NCBI RefSeq assembly: GCF_009735625.1
Contig: NZ_CP046244.1
Span: 2,962,909 to 3,026,908 of the forward strand
Source: Moorella glycerini
Lineage (GTDB): Bacteria; Bacillota; DSM-521; Neomoorellales; Neomoorellaceae
Length of the DNA: 64,000 nt
Direction: 5' to 3'
In this document: positions 1 to 10,724 of the stretch, one piece after another
Position numbering within the stretch: position 1 is the first letter of the stretch
Layout of the letters: each line of letters starts with the position of its first letter
Translations under genes and position numbers: made by a program
Notes under the pieces: model-generated
Databases searched by the model: none
Seen by the model: the letters and a program-made list of their open reading frames with translations, nothing else
What the model was told of the DNA's origin: nothing

Positions 1-3000
1 TGATCAGGGCCTTCTGGACTACCGGTACCGGTTGCAGGTGTAAGGCTTCATGGCGTTTAACCTTGGCTACCGCCATCCGTACCAGGTCAATGGCCTTTAA
101 AGTGGCGCTGGCCGGTTCGTTGCGGTGTACCCAGGAACACTGGTCGCGGATATTGGCCATTTCAAAGTAGAACTGGTTTAAGCCGGCCTCCCTTAAGGCT
201 TCCCGGAAAAGGGGCTGGTGGGTGCGAATGGTGCAGGAGGCCACTACCACCCGGTTCAGGTTGTATTCCTGGATGGCGTCTTTAATCTTCTTCAGGGTGT
301 CCTGGGAACAGGTGTAGAGGTTATCCTCGGCATGGACCACTCCTGGGAGTTTGGCGGCAGCCTCTACTACCGCCTTGACGTCGACTACACCGGCGATATT
401 AATGCCGCAGTGGCAGATAAAGACACCCACCCGTGGTTCTTCCCGGCTCACGTCCCTCTCCGGCGGGTATTCCTTGGGCGTGACCAGGGTATTGCGGCCC
501 GGGGCTATGGCGGCACCGGCTAAAGAGGCGGCAGCGCTGGCATTGACTACCGTTTCCGGGATGTCCCGGGGACCCTGGAAGACGCCGGCCACATAAACAC
601 CCGGCCGGGTAGTGGCCACCGGTTGCAGGGGTAAGGTTCTGGCAAAGCCATAAGGATTAAGCTCAATACCGGCAACGGCCGCCAGTTTTTCCGCTCCGGC
701 CGGTGGCCTGACGCCTACCGCTAAAACAACCATGTCAAACTCTTCCCGGATTATCCTGCCGTCGGCATAGTACTGGATGGTAAGGTTTCTGGTTTGCGGG
801 TCTTCTTCCACCCGGGAAATCATAGCCCGTACATAACGTACCCCGGCGGCTTTAGCCGCTTCGACGTAGCGGTCAAAGTTTTTACCGTAGGCGCGGATAT
901 CCAGGTAAAAAATGGTCGGCTCAATATTGGCGTCATGTTCCCGGGCGATGATGGCTTCTTTGGTGGAATACATGCAGCAGATGGCCGAGCAGTAAGGGCT
1001 GCCTTCCCCCTCGCAGTCCCGGGAACCGACGCACTGGATGAAGGCCACCTTTTTGGGCGGCCGGTGATCGGAAGGCCGTACCACGTGGCTTTCCGTGGGG
1101 CCGGTGGCGCTGAGCAGCCGCTCAAACTCCAGGCTGGTCACCACATTGGCATAATAACCGTAACCGTATTCGCCGGCCAGGGTGGCATCAAAGAGTTCGT
1201 AGCCGGGGGCCAGGACCAGGGAGCCAACCTGGAGTTCCACTACCTTTTCCTGCTGCCAGTGCTCGACGGCCTTTTTCTTGCAGACGGCTTCACACTGGAG
1301 ACATTCCGAGCAGATGCCGCAGTTCAGGCAGCGTTTGGCCTCTTCTATGGATTCTTCCGGGGTAAAGCCCTGGTAGACTTCCCGGAAATCCCGGATACGC
1401 TCTGCTGCCGGGGCCATGGCCTGGATTTTGCGCCGGCCGGGGAAGGGTATAACATTGGGCGGCGGGTCCAGCTTGGGTTCTTTTTCCAGGGAACGGCCGG
1501 CAGCCAGGTCTTCGCCCTGCAGGTAGCGCTTAATGGATTCCGCTGCTTCATGGCCGCTGGCTACGGCTTCCACTACCGAGGCGGGCCCGCGGACGACATC
1601 GCCGCAGGCAAAGATGCCGGGCACGCCCGTCGCCAGGGTCAGGGGATCGGCGGCGATCAGGCCGCGGTTGGTGGCTATGCTACTATCTTCGCTTAAGAAA
1701 GAAAGATCGGCGGCCTGGCCGATGGCCAGGATAATGGTGTCGGCAGCCAGAGTCGTGGTGACTTCCGGGTTATACTGGGGATTAAAACGGCGTTCCGCAT
1801 CGAAAACCCGGGTACACTGCATTAGTTCAATACCGGTGACCCGGCCTCCTTCGCCCAGGAAACGCCTGGGGCCCCAGGAAGGATGGATGATGACGCCTTC
1901 TTCCAGGGCTTCTTCAATCTCCCAGGGGTGGGCCGGCATCTCGGGCCGGGATTCCAGGCAGGCCAGGTGTACTTCCCTGGCCCCCAGGCGCCGGGCCGTC
2001 CGGGCCACGTCGATGGCCACATTGCCGCCGCCGATGACGACAACCCTGGCCCCTACTTCGGGCCGGCCGCCCAGGGCGGTTTCCCGCAAGAAAGCCACTC
2101 CCGGTAGAATACCCTTTAAATCGGCACCCTCAAGCTTTAACATCCGGCTCTGTTGCAGGCCGGTGGCGATGATAACGGCGTTGTACTGCTTTTGCAGTTC
2201 CGCCAGGGTAATATCTCTGCCGACAACGGTATTGGGCACAAACTTAATCCCCAAAGCGAGGATGCGCCCGGTTTCCCGGTCGACTACTTCCAGGGGGAGG
2301 CGGTAGCGGGGAATGCCGCCTCGCAGCATGCCGCCGGGCTGGCTCAAGGCGTCGTAAACGGTAACCCGGAAGCCTGCCAGGGCCAGGTCCTGGGCCGCCG
2401 TAAGTCCCGCCGGCCCGGCGCCGATGATGGCGACTTTTTCTTGCCTGGCGGGAAGCTCCGGCCTCTGTTCCTTTTCCCGGGCTGCTTCAGCTTCCCAGCC
2501 ATAGTCATAGGCCGCCCTTTTCAAAGTGGCAATGGCAATGGGGTCGTCAAACTGTCCCCGGTTGCATTCGGTTTCGCAGGGGTGGTGGCAGATGCGGCCG
2601 CAGATGCCGGCAAAGGGCATGCGGCGATGGATTACCTCCAGGGCCTCGGCAAATTTGCCCTGGGAGATCAGGGCCACATAACCCTGGGCATTGGTGCCGG
2701 CCGGGCAGGCGCTGCGGCAGGGAGGCGTACCCCTTTTGGTAATCAGGTATTTATTGGGTACCGCCTGGGGAAACATCTTGTGAATGGCCTTCCTGCGGCC
2801 CATATTCTGGTTGTACTCGTTGGGAACAGACACCGGGCAGACCTGCTCGCAGTCGCCGCAGGCGGTACATTCCTCAATATTAACGTAGCGGGGTTTTTCC
2901 CGGATCTGGACGGTAAAATTACCCTTTTCCCCTTCTACTTTCTCCAGGGAGGCGCATGTATACAGGCGGATGTTGGGATGATTAAGGGTATCCGTCATCC

Positions 3001-3208
3001 GGGGCCCCAGCAGGCACATGGCACATTCATTGGTGGGGAAGGTCTTGTCCAGCTGGGCCATACGACCGCCTATGGAAGAACTTTCTGTCACCAGGTGCAC
3101 CAGGTAGCCTGCATTAGCCAGGTCAAGGGCCGACTGCATACCGGCAATACCGCCGCCGAGGACCAGGACCGAACCTACGGCCGGGACATTTTCCTGCTTT
3201 TCATTCAT
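1..3208 (-). CDS. hdrA: HdrA-like flavoprotein fused to a GltD/NfnB-type module (partial)
   Basis: Open for 1,069 codons from the ATG at 3208 to the left edge, so the C-terminus is missing. The N-terminal HdrA FAD site (LVLGGGIAGMQ) is followed by the HdrA motif ECAMCLLGP and a ferredoxin motif CTACGDCEQVCP. A GltD/NfnB-like insert comes next (CRSACPAGT, CGRICHHPCE, then a second dinucleotide fold VAIIGAGPAGLTAAQ), then another cysteine cluster (CLNCGICSECLQC) and the rest of HdrA (VGVFICHCGINIAG). Known: HdrA passes electrons between flavin and FeS partners, and in Moorella hdrABC lies next to metVF and is proposed to work with methylenetetrahydrofolate reductase. Inferred: the GltD insert gives a pyridine-nucleotide site. 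Expected next genes (mvhD, metV, metF) would lie outside the window. Starts 20 bp after hdrB. Confidence 0.9.
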   Translation of the reverse strand, partial: MNEKQENVPAVGSVLVLGGGIAGMQSALDLANAGYLVHLVTESSSIGGRMAQLDKTFPTNECAMCLLGPRMTDTLNHPNIRLYTCASLEKVEGEKGNFTVQIREKPRYVNIEECTACGDCEQVCPVSVPNEYNQNMGRRKAIHKMFPQAVPNKYLITKRGTPPCRSACPAGTNAQGYVALISQGKFAEALEVIHRRMPFAGICGRICHHPCETECNRGQFDDPIAIATLKRAAYDYGWEAEAAREKEQRPELPARQEKVAIIGAGPAGLTAAQDLALAGFRVTVYDALSQPGGMLRGGIPRYRLPLEVVDRETGRILALGIKFVPNTVVGRDITLAELQKQYNAVIIATGLQQSRMLKLEGADLKGILPGVAFLRETALGGRPEVGARVVVIGGGNVAIDVARTARRLGAREVHLACLESRPEMPAHPWEIEEALEEGVIIHPSWGPRRFLGEGGRVTGIELMQCTRVFDAERRFNPQYNPEVTTTLAADTIILAIGQAADLSFLSEDSSIATNRGLIAADPLTLATGVPGIFACGDVVRGPASVVEAVASGHEAAESIKRYLQGEDLAAGRSLEKEPKLDPPPNVIPFPGRRKIQAMAPAAERIRDFREVYQGFTPEESIEEAKRCLNCGICSECLQCEAVCKKKAVEHWQQEKVVELQVGSLVLAPGYELFDATLAGEYGYGYYANVVTSLEFERLLSATGPTESHVVRPSDHRPPKKVAFIQCVGSRDCEGEGSPYCSAICCMYSTKEAIIAREHDANIEPTIFYLDIRAYGKNFDRYVEAAKAAGVRYVRAMISRVEEDPQTRNLTIQYYADGRIIREEFDMVVLAVGVRPPAGAEKLAAVAGIELNPYGFARTLPLQPVATTRPGVYVAGVFQGPRDIPETVVNASAAASLAGAAIAPGRNTLVTPKEYPPERDVSREEPRVGVFICHCGINIAGVVDVKAVVEAAAKLPGVVHAEDNLYTCSQDTLKKIKDAIQEYNLNRVVVASCTIRTHQPLFREALREAGLNQFYFEMANIRDQCSWVHRNEPASATLKAIDLVRMAVAKVKRHEALHLQPVPVVQKALI

Positions 3209-3228
3209 GGCGTCTCACAACCTTTCTG

Positions 3229-4101
3229 CTAGGAGGCTACCAGCAATCCCTGCTGCCGTAAAAGGGGCAGGGGATCTACTAAATGTTTCTTTAACCAGGG
3301 AGCGGCATCCAGCCCCAGGGCCAGGCCAATGATTTCGGTAATGAAAAAGACGGGTAGAGGTTCTGCTCCGGCCGGCTGGCGGCTGTCCAGGTTAGTCTGG
3401 CACAGGGGACAGGCCGTCACTATGGCTGCAGCTCCGGCATAGCGAGCGGCAGCCGTTATTTTGCCCACCAGCTGCTCCACAAGTTGCGGCTGGGGAATGG
3501 CGAGACTGGCCCCACAACACTCGTTTTTATGGGTCCAGCCTACCGGAGTGGCACCGCACCGGGCCAGGAGCCGGTCCATCAGCCGGGGCTGCTCGGGATT
3601 GGCCTCAAAACTGGCTACTTTCGGCGGCCGGGTCAGCAGGCAACCGTAGTAGGCAGCCAGGGGGAGGCCAGCCAGGCGCTTCTGCAAGCGCTCTTCAAGT
3701 AAAGCCTTGATGCGGTCATCGGCCAGCATATCTACGACATGACGCACCTGCACCTCTCCCCGGTATTCCCGTTCCAGGATTTGACCTGCCTGCTGGTTGA
3801 GTTCCCGGGCTTCCTGGCTGCCGCCCGCCATAAAGGTCTGGGCCGCTTTTAAGGAGTTATAACAGGCGGCACAGGGTACCAGCAAATCGTTACCGGCAGC
3901 CTCAGCCAGGATTAGGTTATGCAGGGGCAAGGCATGGCTCAGGTAACTGTTAAGGGAATGGCCGGAGGTGGCGCCGCAACAGCACCAGTCGCCCAGTTCC
4001 TGTAACTCCACTCCCAGGGCTTTAAACACGGCTTCGGTGGAGGCGGAAAATTCAGCCGCCGTCGAGTGCAGGGAACAGCCCGGGTAATAACTTAATTTCA
4101 T
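3229..4101 (-). CDS. hdrB: Heterodisulfide reductase subunit B-like protein
   Basis: 290 residues with two CCG-type cysteine domains: DWCCCGATSGH with CAACYNSLK near the N-terminus, and ECCGASLAIP with ACPLCQTNL in the second half. In HdrB such motifs bind the non-cubane [4Fe-4S] clusters of the disulfide-reducing site. I place the start at the ATG at 4101 (MKLSYYPGCSL, the usual HdrB N-terminus), which overlaps the hdrC stop as ATGA and has a purine-rich AAAGGGGGG upstream; an in-frame start at 4128 would add nine atypical residues. Lies between hdrC and hdrA. The true acceptor in an acetogen is not heterodisulfide; a link to methylenetetrahydrofolate reduction is inferred from the known metVF neighbourhood. 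Confidence 0.9.
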   Translation of the reverse strand: MKLSYYPGCSLHSTAAEFSASTEAVFKALGVELQELGDWCCCGATSGHSLNSYLSHALPLHNLILAEAAGNDLLVPCAACYNSLKAAQTFMAGGSQEARELNQQAGQILEREYRGEVQVRHVVDMLADDRIKALLEERLQKRLAGLPLAAYYGCLLTRPPKVASFEANPEQPRLMDRLLARCGATPVGWTHKNECCGASLAIPQPQLVEQLVGKITAAARYAGAAAIVTACPLCQTNLDSRQPAGAEPLPVFFITEIIGLALGLDAAPWLKKHLVDPLPLLRQQGLLVAS

Positions 4102-4652
4102 GCCTGTCCCCCCTTTTCCCCTTGCCACAAGGCCCGGAAGCGAGCTTTATTTTTAAGACCTTCGGGTAAAAGCCGTAGTTTACCGCGGCGGAACATTTTC
4201 AGCCCCAGGGGGACATCCTGGAAATAGGTGCCTGTTTTCATCTTAAAGGCGATCATCATCCCCAGTTCATGGACCCGGCCTTTGCTTTTAACCGAAGCCA
4301 GGAAGGCCTGGTGGAAGGCAGCCACTTCCGGCAGGGCCGGCTGGACTCCTTTAGCCAGGGCCCGCTGCTTCAAAGCGTCGTTAATAGCGGCAATGTCGAT
4401 GCCGTTGGGACAACGGGAAACACAGGTCCGGCAGGCAGCACATTGCCAGATGGTTTTGCTTTTTAAGAGTTCTTCTTCCAGACCAAGCTGCACAAAGCGT
4501 ACTACCTGGTGGGGCATCAGGTCCATGGCCATCGTGACCGGACAGCCGGCAGTACATTTATGGCACTGGTAACAACGGCTGACAGGTTGACCCGATTGCC
4601 TTGCCACCGGAGCAACAAGCTGGTGGGAAGGTACAATTTGTTGCTCAGCCAA
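4098..4652 (-). CDS. hdrC: Heterodisulfide reductase subunit C-like iron-sulfur protein
   Basis: 184 residues from a TTG start at 4652, chosen because AGGAGG lies seven bases upstream; an ATG at 4721 would add 23 unlike-HdrC residues. Two [4Fe-4S] motifs are visible: CYQCHKCTAGCP and CAACRTCVSRCP, the pattern of HdrC, which wires HdrB to HdrA. First gene of hdrCBA, co-directional with acsE but separated from it by 186 bp (4653-4838). I found no convincing terminator or promoter in that gap, so read-through from acs is possible. Confidence 0.88.
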   Translation of the reverse strand: MAEQQIVPSHQLVAPVARQSGQPVSRCYQCHKCTAGCPVTMAMDLMPHQVVRFVQLGLEEELLKSKTIWQCAACRTCVSRCPNGIDIAAINDALKQRALAKGVQPALPEVAAFHQAFLASVKSKGRVHELGMMIAFKMKTGTYFQDVPLGLKMFRRGKLRLLPEGLKNKARFRALWQGEKGGQA

Positions 4653-4838
4653 TCCCCTTCCTCCTTCCTGCCCTAAAAAGAGAGGACCAGCGTTAAACCA
4701 TACGCCGGTACCTCTCTCCACTTTACTGCAGTAATTTTCCCCCAGGTATCAACGTATTCCTGTAACGCTGTTCGCTATTGTAACAATTTCATTATTTTAG
4801 CTACTCCGTAATAAGCTTCGACGTTGTTGATAAAAATC

Positions 4839-6612
<1,774 letters not shown>

Positions 6613-6636
6613 GAAAAACACTCCTTCCATAAATTG

Positions 6637-7386
6637 TTAAATACGGCACCTGCTCAGGATGTCATTGACTGCCTGGACGGCCGGGGCTTCTGCCGGTAGC
6701 TCAAAAAGGGGTTTGCCGTAAGTGTCAAAAGCGACGACCTGTTCATCATAGGGAATAGTCCCGCCCAAGGGCAATCCCGTCCGCTCGATCTCTTCCTGGA
6801 GGGGCCCCTGGTCCCCGGTGGTTTTGGTTACTATCAGGTACATATTGGGAATAGCCAGCTGCAGTTCCTGGACCAGTTCCTGTACCCTACCGGCGGAACG
6901 AATCCCCCGCACGGAGGCGTCGCTGATGACGAAGAGGTCCTTCACATTCTGGATAACCCGCCGGCTGATATGCTCCAGGCCGGCTTCACTGTCAATGACC
7001 ATATAGTCGTAGCTGGCGCTTAAGGTTTCCAGGTGCTTGCGCAAGAGGTCATTAGGATAACAGTAACAGCCCGGACCCTGGGGCCGGCCCATGGTTAATA
7101 GATCAAAGTCCCTCGTTTCCACCAGGGCCTGGGCCAGCTGGTACTGGATGAACATATCCTTGCTCATGCCCGCGGGGATGGCCCGCGGGTTTTTGGTGGC
7201 CTCGAGGATATCAGCAATAACGGTATCGACTTTAACGCCCAGGGCTTCGTTTAAATTGGCGTTGGGGTCGGCATCCACGGCCAGGATGCTCCCCTTTTTC
7301 TTCTCAACTAGATAGCGTATCAACAGGGCGGCAAAGGTGGTCTTTCCTGTACCCCCTTTACCGGCAACGGCAATATGGCGGGCCAC
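6637..7386 (-). CDS. acsF: CooC/AcsF-type P-loop ATPase, probable nickel maturation factor for CODH/ACS
   Basis: 249 residues, MinD/ParA-like, with deviant Walker A KGGTGKTT at the N-terminus and the DADPNANL segment typical of CooC. A CxC motif in GCYCYPND probably binds a metal ion at the dimer interface, as in CooC. Known: AcsF of M. thermoacetica was proposed to act in ACS nickel assembly, although its role is not firmly established. The start is a GTG at 7386 overlapping the acsV stop as TAGTG, implying coupled translation. The operon's first gene (15049-15795) is a second CooC-type ATPase, so the cluster carries two. The exact name acsF is less certain than the family. Confidence 0.85.
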   Translation of the reverse strand: MARHIAVAGKGGTGKTTFAALLIRYLVEKKKGSILAVDADPNANLNEALGVKVDTVIADILEATKNPRAIPAGMSKDMFIQYQLAQALVETRDFDLLTMGRPQGPGCYCYPNDLLRKHLETLSASYDYMVIDSEAGLEHISRRVIQNVKDLFVISDASVRGIRSAGRVQELVQELQLAIPNMYLIVTKTTGDQGPLQEEIERTGLPLGGTIPYDEQVVAFDTYGKPLFELPAEAPAVQAVNDILSRCRI

Positions 7387-9293
7387 TAGCCTTCCCTCCT
7401 TTGCGGGCTGGTCCCACCGGTTACGGAGGGAAAGAGTTCCAGCTGGGTATGGGGCAGGAACAGGGCCGAGACAAATTCCTCCATAAAGAGGTTGCCGGCG
7501 GAAAGCTCCAGGTAGGTCATCTTGTGGCCCAGTTCCAGGGCTTCCTGCCAGGCCGGCCGGGAAAGGAGGGCCAGTTCGGCACCTTTGAGGGAAGTGTTGC
7601 CGGCAAAGACGTATTTTTCCGCCGGTAAATCGGGTAAGAGGCCGATTTCAACGGCATTGGGAACGTGCAGGTAATTGCCGAAACCGCCGGCAATGATAAT
7701 CCTGTCGACTGCTTCCAGTTCCAGGGAGACGGTCTTTAACAGGCTCTGGATGCCGGCAAAGACGGCTCCCTTGGAGCGGATGAGATTTTTGATGTCGGCG
7801 GCGGTAATGACGATATCCTTGCCGTGGCTGCTTTCTGCCGCCCAGGCCAGGACAAACTCGTATCCTTCATCAGTAAGCCTTAGCCGGGGTGTGGCTACTT
7901 CATGGAAGTTACCGGTCCGGTCGATGATGCCGGCCCGCCTGAGCTTCGCCAGGCAGTCAATTAAACCACTGCCACATAGACCGGCCGGACGGCCGCCGCC
8001 GATTACCTCCAGCTCGACTTCAAAGGTTTCCGGGTCGATGGTTACTCCTTCAACTGCTCCCTCCATGGCCCGCATACCGCAAGTGATGCCGCTGCCTTCA
8101 AAGGCCGGCCCCGCCGAACAGGCGCAGGATATGAGCCAGTCCTTATTCCCCAGGACCATTTCCCCGTTGGTGCCAATGTCAATGAAGAGGGTTAGTTCTT
8201 CTCCACCGGCAATGCGGGTAAAGAGGGCACCCGCGACAATATCGCCGCCCACATAGCTGGCTACGCTGGGGAAGACCTGGACGGTAGCCAGGGGATTAAT
8301 GGCCAGCCCGATTTCCCCGGCAGTGAGGGCCGGCCACTCGGTAGCAGCAGGGATATAGGGTTGCAGGCGGATATACTTGGGATTTACGCCCAGCAGCAGG
8401 TGGCTCATGGTAGTGTTGCCGGCAATGACTGCTGCCGTCACCTCCGCCTGGTTAATCCCGTGGTTGGCCAGTAAAGAATTACTTATCTCATTAATGGTGG
8501 CCAGGGCCGCCTGGCGCAGCTCCTCCAGGCCCCCATGGTTACTGGTGGCGTGGATGATGCGGGAAATGACATCATCTCCATATACCGCCTGGCGGTTATA
8601 ACTACCGCCCTGGCCAATCCTCCGGCCGTTACGCAGGTCCAGGAGGGAGACTACTACCGTCGTGGTACCCAGGTCGATGGCCAGGCCAAAGTTCCTGCCT
8701 GACCCGGCAGGGGTAACCCGTAAGAGGCGGTTATCAGCCCTGGCCAGGGTGACATCAACCTGCCAGCCGGCCTGGCGCAAGCTCTCCGGCAAATCCTGGA
8801 GAAGGGCTAAGCTCACCTGCCCCTCCACCCCTTTTTCCTTGCGCAGGGCCGTCAGCAGGCGGCTGGTATCACTGGTGTTTTCCGTCAGGGTAGGCTCGGC
8901 GAGATGCAAGGTTACTACTTCACAGGCAGCCTCCAGGGGATAGGAACCCAGTAAATCAGTCAGGCCGTCCTGCAGGCGCCCCTTGTCCTGGAGGAGCACC
9001 TGGTGTTTGCTGAGGAGGGATTCTGCCGGGATCTCGATGGCCACATCGCCCTGGATGATGGTCTGGCAGGCCAGGGTATAACCCTCTTCCTTCAATTTGG
9101 CCGGCAGGTGTCCTCCTTTAACCTGAACCTCTCCCCGGCGAACTTTAATGATACAGCGGCCGCAGGTACCGGCACCACCGCAGGTACTTTTCAGGGGCAG
9201 GCCGGCCTTTTGGGCCGCCTCCAGGACGGTGGTACCTGCCGTTACCTGGACCTGGATATTATCAGGTATGAAGGTGACAGTAAAGTGCTTCAT
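7386..9293 (-). CDS. acsV: Reductive activator of the corrinoid/iron-sulfur protein (RACo, former orf7)
   Basis: 635 residues. An N-terminal plant-type [2Fe-2S] ferredoxin domain has Cys38, Cys44, Cys47 and Cys76; the large C-terminal part is an ASKHA ATPase-like fold (FGLAIDLGTTTV, then LFIDIGTNGEM). RACo uses ATP to return accidentally oxidised Co(II) corrinoid to Co(I). It is encoded next to its substrate: its ATG overlaps the acsC stop as ATGA, and its stop overlaps the next GTG. Length and domain order match the family. Confidence 0.95.
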   Translation of the reverse strand: MKHFTVTFIPDNIQVQVTAGTTVLEAAQKAGLPLKSTCGGAGTCGRCIIKVRRGEVQVKGGHLPAKLKEEGYTLACQTIIQGDVAIEIPAESLLSKHQVLLQDKGRLQDGLTDLLGSYPLEAACEVVTLHLAEPTLTENTSDTSRLLTALRKEKGVEGQVSLALLQDLPESLRQAGWQVDVTLARADNRLLRVTPAGSGRNFGLAIDLGTTTVVVSLLDLRNGRRIGQGGSYNRQAVYGDDVISRIIHATSNHGGLEELRQAALATINEISNSLLANHGINQAEVTAAVIAGNTTMSHLLLGVNPKYIRLQPYIPAATEWPALTAGEIGLAINPLATVQVFPSVASYVGGDIVAGALFTRIAGGEELTLFIDIGTNGEMVLGNKDWLISCACSAGPAFEGSGITCGMRAMEGAVEGVTIDPETFEVELEVIGGGRPAGLCGSGLIDCLAKLRRAGIIDRTGNFHEVATPRLRLTDEGYEFVLAWAAESSHGKDIVITAADIKNLIRSKGAVFAGIQSLLKTVSLELEAVDRIIIAGGFGNYLHVPNAVEIGLLPDLPAEKYVFAGNTSLKGAELALLSRPAWQEALELGHKMTYLELSAGNLFMEEFVSALFLPHTQLELFPSVTGGTSPQRREG

Positions 9294-10630
9294 GACGCCA
9301 GGTTGGCCCGGGCAAAGGCCACGATACCGCTGGCTTCCCGGGGTCCTACCAGTACCTCCCAGCCTGTCAGGTCTTCCAGCTTACCCTTCAGGACGGCCAC
9401 TGCTCCGGGGATAATAATCCGGCGGTGCTTGACCTTATTTTCGAGACCCACCTTTTTCATGACACCGGCAATCTTTTCAGCCTCAAATTTGCCATCGGCA
9501 TAGGCCGTCAGCACGGACAGGCCATCGGTATCGACGGAAAGCAGGTAGCTGGGGATCTTGGTGCTTTCAATTTCTCCTTCTACCGAGTAATAGGTCAGGG
9601 AGAAGTTGGTGGTCACATAAACCGGTGAATTCTCATTAACGGCTCCTATTTCATTGAGTTTCTCTTCTACCCGGATGGGTACCTGCGGGTCGGTATAGAG
9701 ATTCTGGCGCCAGGACAGCAGGGGTAACAGGTGTTCTTTGGCGCCGGTACGCAAAACTACCAGGCTGGCGTACTTGCTGATATAGTTCGTGGCCTGGAGA
9801 ATTTCCGCCAGGGGATCGCCGGCCGTCGTCAGGGCAATAATGGGATAGCCGAAGGAACGGAAGCGTTTTTTAATGGCCAGGCGGCGGATCTGGGTAAAGT
9901 CGGCAACGGCACGGGAAGTTTCCCGGGCTCCGGGGTCAAGGACCAGCTGCTTGCAGCCCAGGGCGACAATTTTGTCCACCAGGCCGGCCAGTTCTTCCAG
10001 GCCGTTACCATATACCGCCAGGGGACAATTAAACTCTTTAGCCAGGGCAGCCATGGCCTCGTAATTGGCAGCAGTGGCCGCATATAACAGGGGCTTGCGG
10101 TCGACTACTCCCGCCAGGGCAGTTTTTAACACGGCGGCCTCGTCAGCCATGAGGATAAGGTTTAGCCCGGTAGCGGCAGCAACCGCAGCTACAGCTGCCT
10201 GGAAGGCATTGGGGTCATCGGCGTCGTGGCGGATGGCAATGGCCTGGATGGTATAATGCTGCCCCACCCGGTCAAATTGCAGTTCGTTGATGGCAGCAAC
10301 TTTAGCCATTAACTCTTCGTTACTGAGGTTATCGCTTACCTGGATGGCAATGGCTGTTTCGTGGTAGAAGCGCTTGTCGTGGCGGAAGAGTTCGGTCTCA
10401 TCCCCCATCTCCACTGCTGCCGTACCTGTACCCAGGACCACCTTGGCAATGGGCGGGGCCGCGGCAGCATTGAGGGCCTCCCGGGCGGCATCGGAAACGT
10501 AGGGGCAAGAGTCCAGGCTGGCTTTACCGGCCGCCAGGTTCATGGCAAAAGCCAGGCAGGTGGGCGTACCACATTCGCCACAATTCTTTTTGGGCAGCTG
10601 TTTATAAATTTCCAGTCCCGTTAAAGCCAT
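9290..10630 (-). CDS. acsC: Corrinoid/iron-sulfur protein large subunit
   Basis: 446 residues, identical in length to the remembered Moorella protein. The N-terminal [4Fe-4S] domain holds Cys17, Cys20, Cys25 and Cys42 (NCGECGTPTC); a TIM barrel and C-terminal corrinoid domain follow. Together with AcsD it carries the methyl group on cobalt from AcsE to the A-cluster of ACS; the cluster is used in reductive reactivation by AcsV. The ATG at 10630 has AAAGGAAAGGAG upstream. A strong hairpin (10668-10702) lies between acsB and this gene. Confidence 0.97.
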   Translation of the reverse strand: MALTGLEIYKQLPKKNCGECGTPTCLAFAMNLAAGKASLDSCPYVSDAAREALNAAAAPPIAKVVLGTGTAAVEMGDETELFRHDKRFYHETAIAIQVSDNLSNEELMAKVAAINELQFDRVGQHYTIQAIAIRHDADDPNAFQAAVAAVAAATGLNLILMADEAAVLKTALAGVVDRKPLLYAATAANYEAMAALAKEFNCPLAVYGNGLEELAGLVDKIVALGCKQLVLDPGARETSRAVADFTQIRRLAIKKRFRSFGYPIIALTTAGDPLAEILQATNYISKYASLVVLRTGAKEHLLPLLSWRQNLYTDPQVPIRVEEKLNEIGAVNENSPVYVTTNFSLTYYSVEGEIESTKIPSYLLSVDTDGLSVLTAYADGKFEAEKIAGVMKKVGLENKVKHRRIIIPGAVAVLKGKLEDLTGWEVLVGPREASGIVAFARANLAS

Positions 10631-10667
10631 AACTTTTAACTCCTTTCCTTTAAGGTCAAATATACCG

Positions 10668-10702
10668 GGCCGGGTGTATGCGGGAGAGGCATATACCCGG
10701 CC
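10668..10702 (-). other. Intercistronic hairpin between acsB and acsC
   Basis: Two 14-base arms (10668-10681 and 10689-10702) pair with a single A-C mismatch around a 7-base loop. The arms are GC rich (GGCCGGGT/ACCCGGCC). No T-run follows on the minus strand, so it is not a classical terminator. Inferred: mRNA processing or stability element that could set different levels of ACS and corrinoid protein. Confidence 0.7.
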
Positions 10703-10724
10703 TTGCCAGCAGCAGGGGTAGAGC

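Noticed and set aside
794..1696. 300-codon plus-strand open frame
   Set aside because: It lies antisense inside hdrA, whose frame shows continuous HdrA/GltD motifs. GC-rich genes often leave the opposite strand open.
2153..3232. 359-codon plus-strand open frame
   Set aside because: Antisense shadow of hdrA with no family motifs and Gly/Ala/Gln-rich composition.
4653..4838. Separate promoter for hdrCBA
   Set aside because: No convincing -35/-10 pair or terminator could be seen, so it is not annotated.
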